DNA from: Amphiura filiformis
Taxonomy: Eukaryota; Echinodermata; Ophiuroidea; Amphilepidida; Amphiuridae
Assembly (NCBI RefSeq): GCF_039555335.1
Contig: NC_092642.1
Span: forward strand, 35,252,181-35,316,180
DNA length: 64,000 nt
Direction: 5' to 3'
Positions within the stretch are counted from its first letter, which is position 1, and every line of letters starts with the position of its first letter. The notes under the pieces are model-generated. The model was not told the origin of the DNA, did no database searches, and was given only the letters and a program-made list of their open reading frames with translations. This document shows, in pieces, positions 1-12,301 of this stretch. A program made the translations under genes and the position numbers.

Positions 1-470
1 GTGATGCCTATTAGCCAATCCTAGCGTTGGTTTTGTCTATAATGAATATTCGGAAACTATCGGTGATTTCCGGAAGAAACCCATGAAAAGATGGCAGTAC
101 AGGAGCTCATTTCGTATGCATTATTCTTTTATTTCAAAACTTCGGGCAGAAAATATTAAAGAATAGTTTAATAGATAGGGAATTAGCATAACAAATTAAG
201 TAACCGAGCGATGCATGAAAAAGAAGAGTACAGCAGGAACATTGATTTATTTTTTCTAGTGCTATAATTTAAAAAAATATCATAGGGGGCCTAAAATTAC
301 AAAATTTCCCAATTTTTTTCTAACAATAGGCCAGTGTAGGCCCCCTACTGTATAAATAGTAATATTATTCCATTATTTTACTATAGACCTATTATTCTAT
401 AAATTACACATTTTCATGTGCAAAATATTTATTTTTATTGACAGCGATCGAATATCAACATTTGCACTTG

Positions 471-1145
471 CACAGTATATCTTGTGGGACATGAGAGCAC
501 ATCAGACATATCGAATTGTATTCTGATATCAAATAATTTTGACCTTTTGAAATTGGCGATATACCGTACACATTTTATGGCAAATTGTTAAAAATTTATA
601 TTTTTTTAATTTTCCATATTTAAAAGTCCTCGAAGTAAAATTTATAAATCAGTGGCGGTGCCAGGGATTTTTTCCGGGGGGTAGTGCATGATGTGAAAGA
701 GGGAAAAAGGTCTATAGGTCCATGGATAGAACTTATTAAATTTAGTGTATCGTATGTAGCTGGGAAGAAAAGCCGACGATCATTTGAAATTTTGACCTTC
801 CGTATTAAAGATAGGCCTCACATTTTTTCACAAAAGACCTAATTTTTTTATTAGATCTTTTGGAGAAAAAAAATGTAACATGAAAAGACAACATTGTCAA
901 AATGATCGCCGGCTTTTCCTCCCAGCTACATATACTTTTTAAAGTAAATATTTATGATGATTTATAAATTTTACTTCGAGATATCCATTTTTAATAATTT
1001 GCCATAACATTTGTATTATCGCCAATTAAAAAAAAGTCACAATTATTTGATTATTTTGATATCAGGACATTCTTCTTCTTATTCAGAATGCAATTCGGTA
1101 TGTTTGATGTGTTCTCAGGCCCCACAAAAAATACACTATTAGTGT
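471..1145. mobile_element. Foldback element, divergent copy (family FB)
   Basis: The left arm (TGTGGGACATGAGAGCACAT..., from about 483) and right arm (...GATGTGTTCTCAGGCCCCACA, to about 1127) are inverted copies of one another along nearly their whole length. The arms share the block GCCGACGATCA and its complement TGATCGYCGGCTTTTCCTCCC. It matches the better-preserved copies at 34386, 39345 and 40147. There is no protein-coding potential. Confidence 0.7.
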
Positions 1146-1410
1146 TGCGATTTGGTAAGCTCTGGTAGTTCACGGCATCTTGCGAATGGTAGTCAGCTTT
1201 GGCAAAAATCGCATTGCTCGTTTCATAGCGAGTGTGTGAAAGAATTCAAATATCACAGATATACTTTTGTAGGTCCTGTGGTTCTTGAGTTATGTTGTAG
1301 GAGGCTGAAACACCTGCAACACTTACCGGTAGGCCTACATAAACGTACATAAATTAAGCAAGGTTTCAAAGTATATGGTCTGTAGAGTGAACTTTTGCAA
1401 AACATCAGTG

Positions 1411-1783
1411 TTGTTTTTGGGCCCACTTCTTTTTTGTACATCCTACCAAAAAAATTCTTGGGCCAAATTTTTTTAAAATTAATTTTTAAAAACTAGATAA
1501 AAATATCTAGGAGCCGTTTTTTCATTTTTTTGAATTTCGACCAACTTCGAGAAATTTGCACCAAAAATGGTCAAAAAATGCTGAATTTTCAAAAAAATCA
1601 TAAAAAAGCCCGATTTTCGCCCAAATTTCAAATATTAAGTTGGTCAAAATTAAAAAAACAAAACAAAAAAAACGGCTCCTAGATATTTTTATCTAATTTT
1701 TAAAAATTAATAAAAAAACAAATTTTGGCCCAAGAATTTTTTTGGTATAGGATGTACGAAAAAGAAGTGGGCCAAAAAAACCC
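1411..1783. repeat. Long imperfect palindrome
   Basis: The arm at 1411-1560 (GGGCCCACTTCTTTTTTGTA...) is repeated in inverse orientation at about 1635-1783 (...GAAAAAGAAGTGGGCC), with a short AT-rich centre near 1600. The inner blocks CTAGGAGCCGTTTTTTC and its complement are well preserved. Probably a foldback MITE. Confidence 0.65.
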
Positions 1784-2374
1784 AGTTTTTTGGGATTTGG
1801 GGCCAAAAATGAGCATTTTTGGTCCAAATTTGACCTCACAGATGAACTTATCAAGTCTTTGCCCCCGGGTCTTTGCCATTCTAAATATGTATACTTTTAT
1901 ATACATTACACCAACAATTTAGCAGTTATGAGGCCCGAAAGTTTCCATAATTCCAGGGTCTGGTCAGGACCAAAATGAACATAGCGCCATCAGTTTTTAT
2001 TTATCCGGAGAAAAAAATACAGAGATAGAGAGCGCTAAATACAACAATGTGTAATTCCAGGTGGTGTAATTCCACCTCACATAATCAGACTGTTGTGGCT
2101 AGAATACTTTGGTGTACACAATTTTCTTGAAGTAAAGTGAATCCTGCACCTTTTGGGTACAAAAGAAGTTTATGGTACAAATGCGAGCGAAGCGCTCGAA
2201 AATTTTTGGCATATTGAAGCTAAGGCTGGTGAAATCATACATAACTGGAATAAATGCTCACGAAGCGCGCAAAATTGTTTTTTTTTAAGGTTTAAATGAC
2301 CAATATGAGGTCAATCATCCCCTTTAAAAATTTAAGACGAGATGGCAGGAGCCATAGGCCTATTTTGGTTATTC

Positions 2375-2460
2375 CTTCATGTAATTTTACACGAAATTAG
2401 GGTTAGGGTTAAGGTTAGGATTAGGGTTAGGATTAGCTTACACGAAATAATTACATGAAG
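2375..2460. repeat. Interstitial telomere-like tract flanked by a 12-bp inverted repeat
   Basis: Positions 2397-2436 are built of TTAGGG and close variants (TTAAGG, TTAGGA), about six to seven units. The tract lies between CTTCATGTAATT (2375-2386) and its exact complement (2449-2460). A copy of TACACGAAAT adjoins each end in the same orientation. Confidence 0.8.
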
Positions 2461-2767
2461 GGTCGACCCAGATTTAACCACTGAACTAAAAACAAAACAG
2501 CCGTTATTGGAAATGAGTCAAGTTCAGGAAGTCAGTAAGCCCATTTATATTTCCGTATGTCTTGCGGTTCTTGAGTTAATTACGGCCGCCATTAAAACCT
2601 TTTATATTCTTCCCATAATTATAGTCCAGCATTTAAATATGATAGGGTTTTTATCTTGGTTTGAGGATATTGTTTGAGCCTGGTCCCATCAGGATCCAAG
2701 TGTGTCTCCACGCGGAATGACCGTTTAAACAAAGCAAAGTTTTGGGCGTTTTCCTTTCATGCCTTTA

Positions 2768-2945
2768 CAGAGATGGCACTCAATTTCACTAAATAAAACC
2801 CTGAAACTGGTGAGAAAAACCTGAAAAGCACATGAATACAAGCCCAAAAGCCCCCAAAAGGGACCGAAAATAAATACCGTGGGAATTTGGGCTCACAAAA
2901 ACTTGTATTCAGCTTAAATTTAAAACCTGAAAAATGGCATCTCTG
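2768..2945. mobile_element. MITE with CAGAGATGGCA ends, copy 1
   Basis: The terminal inverted repeat is CAGAGATGGCA at the left and TGGCATCTCTG at the right. A likely 6-bp target duplication CCTTTA sits on both sides. Internal sequence shares ACCTGAAACTGGT and GTGGGAATTTG with the copy at 55773-55943. Confidence 0.75.
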
Positions 2946-3505
2946 CCTTTATTTAGCGAGAAAAATCATGCACCATGATGGGACGGGATCTCATTAATAC
3001 CATTCCTCTTGTGTTGGCTTTGAGCGCAACCCCTCCGAAAGTATCCTATTAAAAAGTATTATTCTCTGGTTAACTTCAAAGGGCCAATCATTCGCTTAAA
3101 AACTCACTTCACCAGGAAAGTTGAGAAACTTTCCTGCCCACTAATGATGGAACTACATTGGAACTGTTCATTTTTTTGATCTCCATCTTTTTTCTCTCCA
3201 TTGCTCATTCACTTCAATACAAAAGGACACACAGCACTACAATATTGACATTTTGCACATGTTAATAATATTTATTTCAATCTCTTTTCATCACAATTCA
3301 ATACACGCAAAAAAAGTGGAAATGATTGTTTTCAAAAAGTTTAATATAAACATAACAAACATCAGAATACAAAACAAAATACTGATTGGTTGAATATTAA
3401 GTTGTGAACAGAGTTATGGGATACAATTCCTTCAATTTAGCAGCACCATGAATTCCATATATCATTATCAATGACTCAAAGTACTTTGAAATTCAACTAA
3501 CTGAA

Positions 3506-3726
3506 GGTCCGTTCATACTACGCTGCAACTTGTTTGCGGTGCAGTGCGTTGCCGCACCGTACTGCAAATTACTGCATTGCGGTATCGCAATTTAGTTAAA
3601 TACATTTCAAGTTAGTTAACTTAAATACATTTCAAGTTGGAAATGCGACAAGTTGCGACAAAAAGTAATCGATATATCAGCAACGCAATGCACCGCAAAG
3701 CAATTGCGGCGTAGTATGAATGGACC
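3506..3726. mobile_element. MITE with GGTCCGTTCATACTACGC ends
   Basis: The left end GGTCCGTTCATACTACGCTGCAA is matched by the inverse at the right end (TTGCGGCGTAGTATGAATGGACC). The interior is rich in GCAA/TTGC blocks that also pair. It lies in the DDIT4 3' flank. Confidence 0.7.
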
Positions 3727-4068
3727 GTAATTCATGAGTGAATTGCATCACATTTACAAACTTCCCAAAATGCCCAAGGTTGATACAAAATATGAACTTT
3801 TATGTTTAATTACTAAAGTTACTTGATGTTGTTGAAATGTTAACCCATTTGATGAGTCAAGTCAAGTTTCCATGTTTAAAATTGTTTCAAGTAAAAACAC
3901 ATATCCCTTATTATATAAATTTAAACTAAAATGTTAAAAAATGCAGTAAATGTTTTTGAAGTTTTACAAAAATGTAGCAAGATATTTACTTTCTCCTTTT
4001 CAGGAAGTATACCATAAATACTGAAAATGTCAAGAACAATACATTGGTAGTGTCAAAATCAACACAAT

Positions 4069-4306
4069 CAGGGTTGCCAAACCCACCCAATTGGGCGATT
4101 TTTGAAGACATTCATGCAACGTTTAACAATGTTCCGGCCCATAGAAACCAATGGTAAGGAAACAAATTGGGTGACTTTTCAACATTTGCTCCTACAACCT
4201 TCAGTAGTTTCCTATCCCATAGAAACCAGTGGTTTTAAAGAGAAAAATTGGATGACTTCTTGATTATTTGACCCACGATTTGGGCTAAAAATTTATGGCA
4301 ACCCTG
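4069..4306. mobile_element. MITE with CAGGGTTGCCA ends
   Basis: The termini CAGGGTTGCCA and TGGCAACCCTG are exact inverse matches 238 bp apart. CAGGGTTGCCA-type ends are typical of hAT-like non-autonomous elements; a clear target duplication was not found, so the superfamily is uncertain. Confidence 0.65.
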
Positions 4307-6894
4307 AATATAATGTTGATAATCAAACACGTAATAAAACAATACCTAATTAGTAAATCATGATCTGATGTTTATACTAAATGCCCTTCAGTTTTTTGTT
4401 TGACTTTCTGTTCTAAAATTTAAGGCCAAAGTAAATTATGCCTAATACTTGGTGGACTCAGTGCAACAATGTCTCATCTCCATTTAGTCACATCATGGAA
4501 GTACTAGTACTTCCATGGTCACATGCCTCGCTTTAATGTGTGTAGGAACATGAAATACTACATACAGCAACTTGGGCATGAATAGAGATAGGCGTACCAT
4601 AAGGCTATGTTATGTAGGTATTGGTTTTTAGTGGCCTGTGGTTTTACGGTAAGAAATGGCCAAAATCTTATTTTAAGAAAAAAATGGAGACCAGGCAATA
4701 ATTGCACAGAGCCCAAGACTTGTTATTGCACATAAAAATTGCAGAAATACTCTCAAAACACAGAATACATCAATACACAAAATGAATTACGATGATCAAG
4801 TATTTAAAGTAAAACTTAACACATCTAATCTTCAGATCTCATGTTCAATTTTAACACTCGAACAAAACAGTAGTTCATAACTGGTGATGGTTCATGTATT
4901 AATTTACTAATTTCATAATGTAGCCCAGCTACACTTTGAGCTTAAAAAAAGAAAGTTAGGAAAAAACATTGTTTTTCAGTTTCAGTTTCAGTTTCAACTT
5001 GAACACAAACATATACAATACATGTACCTCAGCTCTGCTGAAGACATTTGACTCACATGCATTGCATCAGTGGAATAATGCGTGCAAGTGCTTGTTGTTC
5101 ATATTAAAAATCATATTGCTCATTCTGATAATAATATTCACCATGCATACTGTTTATCACTGTCAATTACACTGCCATTGTTTCAAGTTATTACCAGGTC
5201 CTTGTGATTGTGAATACAATACATGATATTTATAACCGCCAGGCACCATATCCAGGGTAGCCTAAACCATCACATGACATATGGCACGATCTTTAAACTG
5301 CATCCTGTTGAATCATACTGATCTGTTTTTGCGAAAATCTTGTTGCCAATTAGGGAACAACCCCTTAAATTTAGTGCTTCCACTTTTAAGCATTCAATTA
5401 ATGTACGCCCTGTAATACTAGGTATACTTTAACGGGAACATCACAAAAGTAAAGTGTGTGGCACATTAAAAATCAAGCAACAAGTTAAAAAATTCACCAG
5501 TTTGCACAAAAATTAACATGTTAAGGCCTATATTAATCAGCATACCATAGTGTCACAAGACTTGCATGACAATCTCTTACACAGATTGACAGTGCAGTGT
5601 TGACTAAAAAGTACAGCTTGGCAAGTAGGTGTTAACCTGACGTGTGAAAGAACCTGCAATGTCAGCTGATAGCCCTGTGAAAATTTGTCAGGTGTGAAAT
5701 TGCCAACTTGCCATTATCAAAATTACTGGGGGCAAGAAAAAATAATTGTATAGCATAATTTAGAATATATTTTGCACTGAAGTCCTCATTTACTTGACCT
5801 CATACAGAACAGGAAATTACAGGGACCTGGCATGATGATCGAAATTTAAAAATATTTATACCAGAATTATGGCTTATACAGCACTAGATACACCATACAA
5901 AATGCCCCACAATATTGTGGATTCTTGCAAGATGATACAAAATTAAACCCCAATTGTCTGATATTGCCTGTATACTGATCAATAATTGCAAAAAAATTAC
6001 CACCAAATGTAACCACTGGTCTGTTTTAAATAACAAAGAATGATGCAATACCAATTCAGGTCACTGGAGTGTGTCCTTTCAACAAACCAGCTGATTATGT
6101 ACACTGAGCGCAAACAACACCTACATTGTATAATATTTGGTTTAACTTTTATGGGCGAATATTTATTTGTGAGGTCATTGCGTGCAAAATGCAAGTTAAA
6201 CATTTTAAAAGTTCCTTGACTTCTTTTGTTCTTTTAAGAAATTTAGTAAATATTACACTGATTTTTAAAATTCACACCTAGGTGTACGGGCATTAGGGGG
6301 GGATCTACTTCACACATGGAACATATTGAAGAGTTATTTCTGCAAACACATAAATGACAATTGACAAAGAAAAACATCCAAGTTTTCATGTTCATCTTTT
6401 CTGGAAGCACCTGGAATTTACCATACCTAGCCTGGTTAAAAGGTCGCTGGCAACAAAAATGTCTAAATTAACATTGAAAACAATACAAAAATTGAAAACT
6501 TTAGTGTCCCAAATCAGTGATATCACAGATCTGAGAAACAAATTCATACAATATTATACATGATCGGACACATGATCATGTACTTGGAATAGCACCAATA
6601 TAAATATGTAGAAACTATATAGTTTTAAAAAATTGACAGGGGACAACAGAATAGCATGGTCTTTTTTTGAACATTAAATTGTGTTATTTTAATTTTTAGT
6701 CTTACAGGCACATGGACCTATATGATTCAATACCAAATTTCCAAACAGCTTTCACCATGACAATTTAAGAATTTGTAAAAGACCATGCTACTTTTTCCAG
6801 TTCCCCACAACAACCATCATGTTTAGACTTGGTCTTTGGCACACACTATCAAAAGTCAGATGCACTAGTTAAAAAAAAAAGTGCAGTTCCGATG

Positions 6895-7361
6895 CTATAA
6901 TGACACTTCTCGTATCGTGATTCTGCTCTCGTCATCACTTCGGTAAAGTTTTCTCTTGATAAGCTTATAGCCTTGTTTAACAGTTGTTGGTGCCTCGTAA
7001 GAGTTCCGGAGATATGATTGCAATTTGGAAACCAGCCACCTTGGCGTGTCTTTAGTAAGAACTAATGTGATTTCAAAAGTTGTGACAGTGTATGGATCCA
7101 GTTCCACTTTGCCCATTCTTTGACATAAATTTCCATCTTCCATAACAAACTCCATGATGCATCCTCTGACACCACAAGGCTCGTCTTTTGACATGAGCAA
7201 AATGTCCGCTGCTATTCTGTCCGTAAGTCCGCAAGGTACTAAAACTTTACTTGTTGTAAGTTCTTTGTCACGGGCATTCTTCAAGCCTTCTACTATCAGA
7301 TTGGAGATAAATGGCCCAAGGTTTGTATCTTGACTCTCTCCTTCTTGTTGTTGTTCAGCAT
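6895..7361 (-). CDS. DDIT4: DDIT4-family gene, coding exon 2 with conserved domain and stop
   Basis: The acceptor is a long pyrimidine tract ending ...CTGCTACAG directly before 7361. The exon supplies two bases of codon 60, then residues 61-214 and a TAG stop at 6895-6897. It opens with a Gln/Glu-rich linker (AEQQQEGESQD) and then contains the whole conserved REDD domain: a helical stretch (NLIVEGL), then SKDEPCGVRGCIMEF, FEITLVL and LIKRKLYRSDDES. No internal frameshift or missing core motif is seen. Confidence 0.92.
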
Positions 7362-10300
7362 CTGTAGCAGAAAAAAAAGAGAGAAAATACCATGATTAGA
7401 AATATTTTCACTTGAAAGCATAACATCGAATTTCAAACAGCATTGATCATATAGGTTCAATTTCAAATCCTGTATGGTCAGTGAATTATTTTCACTGGTT
7501 GCCATGTCTATGCGAAGACAAGTCGGGGTCAAGAGCCAGAAAGCCATAACTCACTAAGGATTCTTTTGTGAGTTAAGTCTTTCTGGTTCTCAACCATCGA
7601 CTAGTGTTAAAAAACCCTTTCTCGTATATTTTATTTCCATGCACACAGCTAAACTTTATTTCTCCAGCATTGATCATGTATTCAATGCCACTGGTTTTCA
7701 ATGGTACAACTTCAAACCACCAATACATCAATATTGGTTTAAAAATAAAATAAGACCATCGAAAAAATTGACCAGCCAGCCAGAATTCAATAGCCACAGC
7801 ATTCATACACTAGTAGTAAATGAGTCCTTGATTAACAATAACATATTGAACATACATATGCCTATTTCAAAATAAAGGATCCATAATACTTATTAATAAG
7901 TCTGGTTTAACCATGAAATGACCAGCAACAATAGAAGTTACTCAGTGGTCAATAACATACAGGAAACAGGCAGTGGTTCAAGTGGTTCTTATTTTAGCGC
8001 ATAAATTCTTTGAAAGGATGAATTCAATTTATAATGGTTGAGGCAGGGGCTTCAAACAAGTTGCAACATTGACCATTTAAACAGTTTATTTTACTGTATT
8101 CAAAAAGGATATGCATACAGAGGAATTAATGTTTTCTCAAGTAATCTGTAGCGTAAATTAAGTCTAACGTTTATCACGTAAGCCACACAACACAGTTTTT
8201 ACTTTTCAGGTTGCAACATTGGCTATTTAAGGTGGCTGTGTACTCTCAGACATGCATGTAGTAAAAGTGCAATAACTTTGTAATTATTCGCATAAAACAT
8301 ATAAAAGTATACATTTTTATGAAGGCAAGACATCAATAAATCTTAATATAAATACAGATTTGGGGTAAAAACAACAATTTTGAAGAAAGTCACAAAAAAG
8401 TGAGTTTTTGGCAATATTTGTTAGGTACATCATAACCAAAAAACACTCTTTCCAAAATATTTTATTTTGTTTTAGCTCAATCTTGAGGCTCCATTCAAAA
8501 AACGGTTTTTTATTTTTTGATATTGGCCTTATTTTTTGAGATATTGACCATATAAGGCATCAAAATGAACTTTTTAAAATTCAAAACGCATATTTGCACA
8601 AAATGATGCCCAAAATCGGAAATAGACCAAAATAAAAAAAAATGAGAAAACCGTTTCTTGAGTCGATCATGCTTTTTACGATGATCATATTTGCTTACCT
8701 ATAGATGCTGTATTTATTGAGTTATCGTGTACCTAAATCGTCATTTTACCGAGAAAAATGAACATTGAAATAATGGCCGTTGAAGTTTAAAGTGGTCACA
8801 TTTGCACTTTCGTCGAATCTCACAGGAGAATGCGACAGTTTTCGTTTTGTAACTTATATTACGTGAACATCGGGTAAATCCACAGCCCCTTGAGAAGTTT
8901 GAGCGAAATCCATTCATAACTTGATATTTAAATCGGGGAAAGAACTTGAAAAACCCACATTTTATCAGCTAAAAGCGGAGCCATTTGACCACTAGGTTTT
9001 TGTGAAATCAGTGCTTCCGTGGTGTTTCCATAAGATGCGGCGCATGCAGATAAGCGTCGCGTATCGTCAGCGTATTTGTGCGTTAACAAATTGCGCGATA
9101 CATAACGCGATGAGTTGTTCTTGTGGCGTGTACCTTGCTGGTACAACAAAGATTTTCTTTCCTTTTCAATTTCAAACACGAGTGGAATAGTGAAATAAAA
9201 TCCTTAAAATATTGCAGTTGGAGTTTACAAATCTGGATTTTCATTCCTTGTATTTATAAAAACATAACAAGGTACTGTAGGTACAAACATATCATAAAAA
9301 CTCAATTTTGAGAAAGAAACAATGGCTAGAGTACACAGCCGCGTTAAACATTTTAGTTATTCAAAAAGGATATGCAGGGGAATTAATGTTTTCTCAAGTA
9401 ATCTGTAGCCTAATTGTTAGTCATGTTTATCACGTAAGCCATGACACTGTTTTTACTTTTTTAGGTCACTTGTAAATTTTAAAAAACAAGACAAAAAGTG
9501 AATAATGTTACCATCAGAAACAATCCTCTTTTGGGGGCGAATCTAGTAAAATGCTAAATTTTTGGTGGTTGGTACCTGGGTTGGTATTGATAAATGTTTG
9601 ATGTTCTCCTTTTCCACTCAACCTCTTGAATAAATCAACACAAGGGATGCATTTAAGCCTCGCTGTCAACATTTCTTGGAATCGAGCACCCACAAGCCTC
9701 TTTCTACTTAAAATTCAATAGCCAGCTTTGCTTGTCACACACTACACCATGTTAAACAGCAGGGAAATGCGTCATGTGATGTGCTTGCCTGGAAAATACC
9801 AAGGGTCAGGAGCAGCCAATGATAGCAGCCCAGCAACAAAGCGGAGTGTTGAGCGCTTGAGTTGAGCTGAGCACATTAATAATAGAACACATTATGCGAA
9901 GCTATTTTTTCATTCAGAAACAGCTGATACTAGAATCTTCTATTTATATGTTAATTTGTGTTTAACAGTTTTTTATTTAATTTATCATCTTTTGTGGTGA
10001 TTTTTTTTCAAGCTAATTTCCTTAAATACTTTTATTTTAGTAAAGAGTTCTTTTTTCACTGCACAAAATATTTCTTTCATAATGCTTACATTACATGTAC
10101 ATGTGAGGAGACTGGCAAAATGTTTATTATCAATATTAATGTTAGTATAGGAGCTGTGTTCAAAGATTCTTGCAGCCAGTTTGCACACAGTACATTGTAT
10201 GCACTTTGATCTGAAACCAGTTTGCAGTGGATCCCATGGGCCAAAAGTTCGCCGATTCCCATGGCAACTCACCCACCCATAGTCAGTACACCAAAACAAT

Positions 10301-12301
10301 ATTATTGCTTAGGCGTATATTTGGTAAAATTGTGGATCCTTGTTTTGCACAATATCCTTTCAATTTGGTTAAAACTTGTGCGTCACAGGTAACAGCATAA
10401 ACTCCACAATAGCAGTTTGGGAGGGTTGTCACAAACAACATTTCACAATGGTACAAAGTCAGTGGAGCGTCATTGTGTGACTCACTCTCAATAGGCATAG
10501 AAATCCCGTGACTGAAATCAGGTGTGTTGGTTTTTTTTCCCACAAGCTTTGGTTTTTGTGCCAGAATTTTCTATGGCGCCAAATTTCAACCCATATATGG
10601 TATGACAGAAAATTAATGTTGACAAAAAATGACGGGAGGGACAGTTGCGTATTTTATCACATAAGAAAAATTATATTTTAAAAGAAAACTCTATTTGGAT
10701 TTTGATTGTTATTTTGTCACTACTTCGACCGTTTGCCAATTGTGTAATTTATTGATTATGAATTGATTGGTGCATGAATGTAAATGATCACATGTCTGTC
10801 ACAACATGATGCATGCATGATGTTCTGAAACATTGTCCCCCTTATTTTAGCAAGCGTGTATGTAGCAACCACCTCAACGATTGGAACTGTGCACAATTGC
10901 GTAAAGTGATCAAACCCACCCCCCCCCTTTTAAACGTCAGCTGGTACAGCTCAGTTTTATTATTTTCTTTACTCTGCCGATTTACATTGTATCAATGTAT
11001 GTGTTTTATATTTCAATATATTTTGACATTTTGGCAATCTGTCACTTGGTCCAAGGGCAATATTGGCTCTCTACCAAAAGATGGATGATGAGCTGATGAC
11101 ATGTCATGCATGTGTACTTGTGTAGTAAAATCATTCATGGGACAAACAAAATCGGAATGCAATAAATACATTTAAATAATGCTTTTATACACAATGCCAA
11201 GCTGACTAGAACTTCTGAGACGGAAGTCCCATGATCCATTTGATAGATCTTGATCCAATTTATATTTCAAAGATTTTTTACTGAATTTTTATTTTAAGTT
11301 AAATTACGCTGTCATTCATTTTAGCGAGTGTTCATAAGTACACAGCCTAAAATTGTGGTTCACTTTATACACAATACCTAACATTTTTTTTTCTATATTT
11401 TTCAGAATTTCATGATTTTGAAAATAAAAATGAATTTGCTGTTTCAGCTGAAGAAAAACTATTCACACAGGCTTCGAGACATAACATTTATTTTACCCTA
11501 AATTTATTGCACTTTGAAAACTTTTGGACCGTATGTACTTATTGTACTATTGATTAACTTATTTGAAGACTTTTAATAGTGTACACATAGTCGATATAGT
11601 CCTTACATAGTAGTATTGTAATTTGTATAATAAATTATCATACTTTAAATTTAACTAAGGTCAAAGAAATTAGTTACATTTCATGATTTTAGTAGTTAAA
11701 TTCATCTTTCAAGTCCACCCAGGGTCCATCTTGTTAAACTAATATAAGTTCAATTTTATTAATCATTTGTACTCTAGGATGATTTTTTTAAAATCTGTAT
11801 TTTAAGTTAAAATCTGCATTGACAACGAGTCGGTTTGCTCAATCATAGTCAATGCAATTTAAATAGGTAAGCTTAAAATGTCAAAATCACAAACATAATA
11901 AAATTTAACTTGCAGTTAATTGCACAAACAAAGGTGTTATTCTTCATTAAATCATTTAAACAAAATACTTCAAGTCCATTATTACACTTAATATCATGAA
12001 CAATGGAAGAAAGAACTTTCGCAAGAGCATGAGAGGCAATCGATTTCGCAATTTTAGACAAAGTAAGAAATCGGAACAAGTGAAATTGAATTGCGAAATT
12101 CCTTCGCACAGTCAGATCCTTACCGTTATTTGTTTGGTTCCGTCGATATGACTCAATATAAGGTGCAGAAACCCTTGTATAGCCTAGATTTTCTCTTCTT
12201 TGGTCGTACTTCATCATGAAGTTGTGTAAAACTGTTTCAATTCCAACGTTTGGTTTGGTATAGAAGCAGGTTTCAGAGTTTGAGTTCAACATTTGAGACA
12301 T
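6895..12301 (-). CDS. DDIT4: DDIT4/REDD-family mTORC1 inhibitor (two-exon gene; join 12124-12301 and 6895-7361)
   Basis: DDIT4 (REDD1), DDIT4L and fly Scylla/Charybde are cytoplasmic stress-induced proteins that suppress mTORC1 signalling through TSC1/2. Joining the two exons by phase (1 nt plus 2 nt making GAT) gives 214 residues, between human DDIT4L (193) and DDIT4 (232). The first 75 or so residues are divergent and polar/Gln-rich, as is usual for the family. The globular C-terminal half carries EPCGVRGC (residues 120-127), TFEITLVL (154-161) and LIKRKLY (193-199); the last matches the lysine-rich tail motif that REDD1 needs for mTORC1 inhibition. The start is the first ATG after an in-frame TGA a few codons upstream. 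Family assignment is firm; whether DDIT4 or DDIT4L is the better name cannot be decided, since the vertebrate split is probably later. The gene-level span includes the intron. Confidence 0.9.
8061..9464. repeat. Tandem duplication of about 150 bp, second copy split by a transposon
   Basis: Copy 1 (8061-8210) starts TTGCAACATTGACCATTTAA and contains AAAAAGGATATGCA and TTTATCACGTAAGCCA. Copy 2 starts at 8211 with TTGCAACATTGGCTATTTAA, is interrupted after TTAA at 8230, and resumes at 9348 with the same internal sequence through about 9464. The uninterrupted copy shows the pre-insertion site. Confidence 0.85.
8227..9347. mobile_element. TTAA-flanked non-autonomous element, 1.1 kb (DDIT4 intron)
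   Basis: The element (8231-9343) has terminal inverted repeats GGTGGCTGTGTACTCT and its complement (AGAGTACACAGCCGCG at the right), flanked on each side by TTAA. The tandem partner has a single TTAA at the same place, so TTAA is a true target duplication. No transposase frame is present; a CpG-rich interior (about 9020-9120) stands out from its surroundings. TTAA targets are used by piggyBac and Kolobok transposons; which family mobilised it is not clear. Confidence 0.88.
12124..12301 (-). CDS. DDIT4: DDIT4-family gene, coding exon 1
   Basis: This exon encodes residues 1-59 plus the first base of codon 60. It begins with ATG at 12301 (MSQMLNSNSE...) and ends at a consensus donor, g|GTAAGG, on the minus strand. 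The reading frame stays open for another 250 bases past the donor, but the continuation is hydrophobic and unlike the family, so it is read as intron. The N-terminal residues have no recognisable motif; REDD-family N-termini are poorly conserved. The exact phase match to exon 2 is the main support for joining them. Confidence 0.8.

Larger units (their letters stand above)
3230..6894 (-). other. 3' flank / possible 3' UTR of DDIT4, with two MITEs
   Basis: No coding exon is supported here. The DNA is AT-rich and mostly single-copy in this window. Minus-strand AATAAA signals occur at 6162-6167 (about 730 bases past the stop) and near 3270; either could be a polyadenylation signal for DDIT4. Two short inverted-repeat elements (3506-3726 and 4069-4306) are listed separately. 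Confidence 0.35.
7362..12123 (-). other. DDIT4 intron, 4.76 kb
   Basis: This is a GT-AG intron. It holds a tandem duplication of about 150 bp (8061-8210 and 8211-9464), the second copy of which is interrupted by a 1.1 kb TTAA-flanked element. Otherwise it is AT-rich DNA without supported exons. Scattered short open frames on both strands lack family resemblance or splice context and were not called. Confidence 0.7.

Noticed and set aside
11873..12123. Continuation of the DDIT4 exon 1 open frame
   Set aside because: It follows a consensus donor whose phase matches the conserved exon; the extra residues are hydrophobic and unlike any REDD protein.
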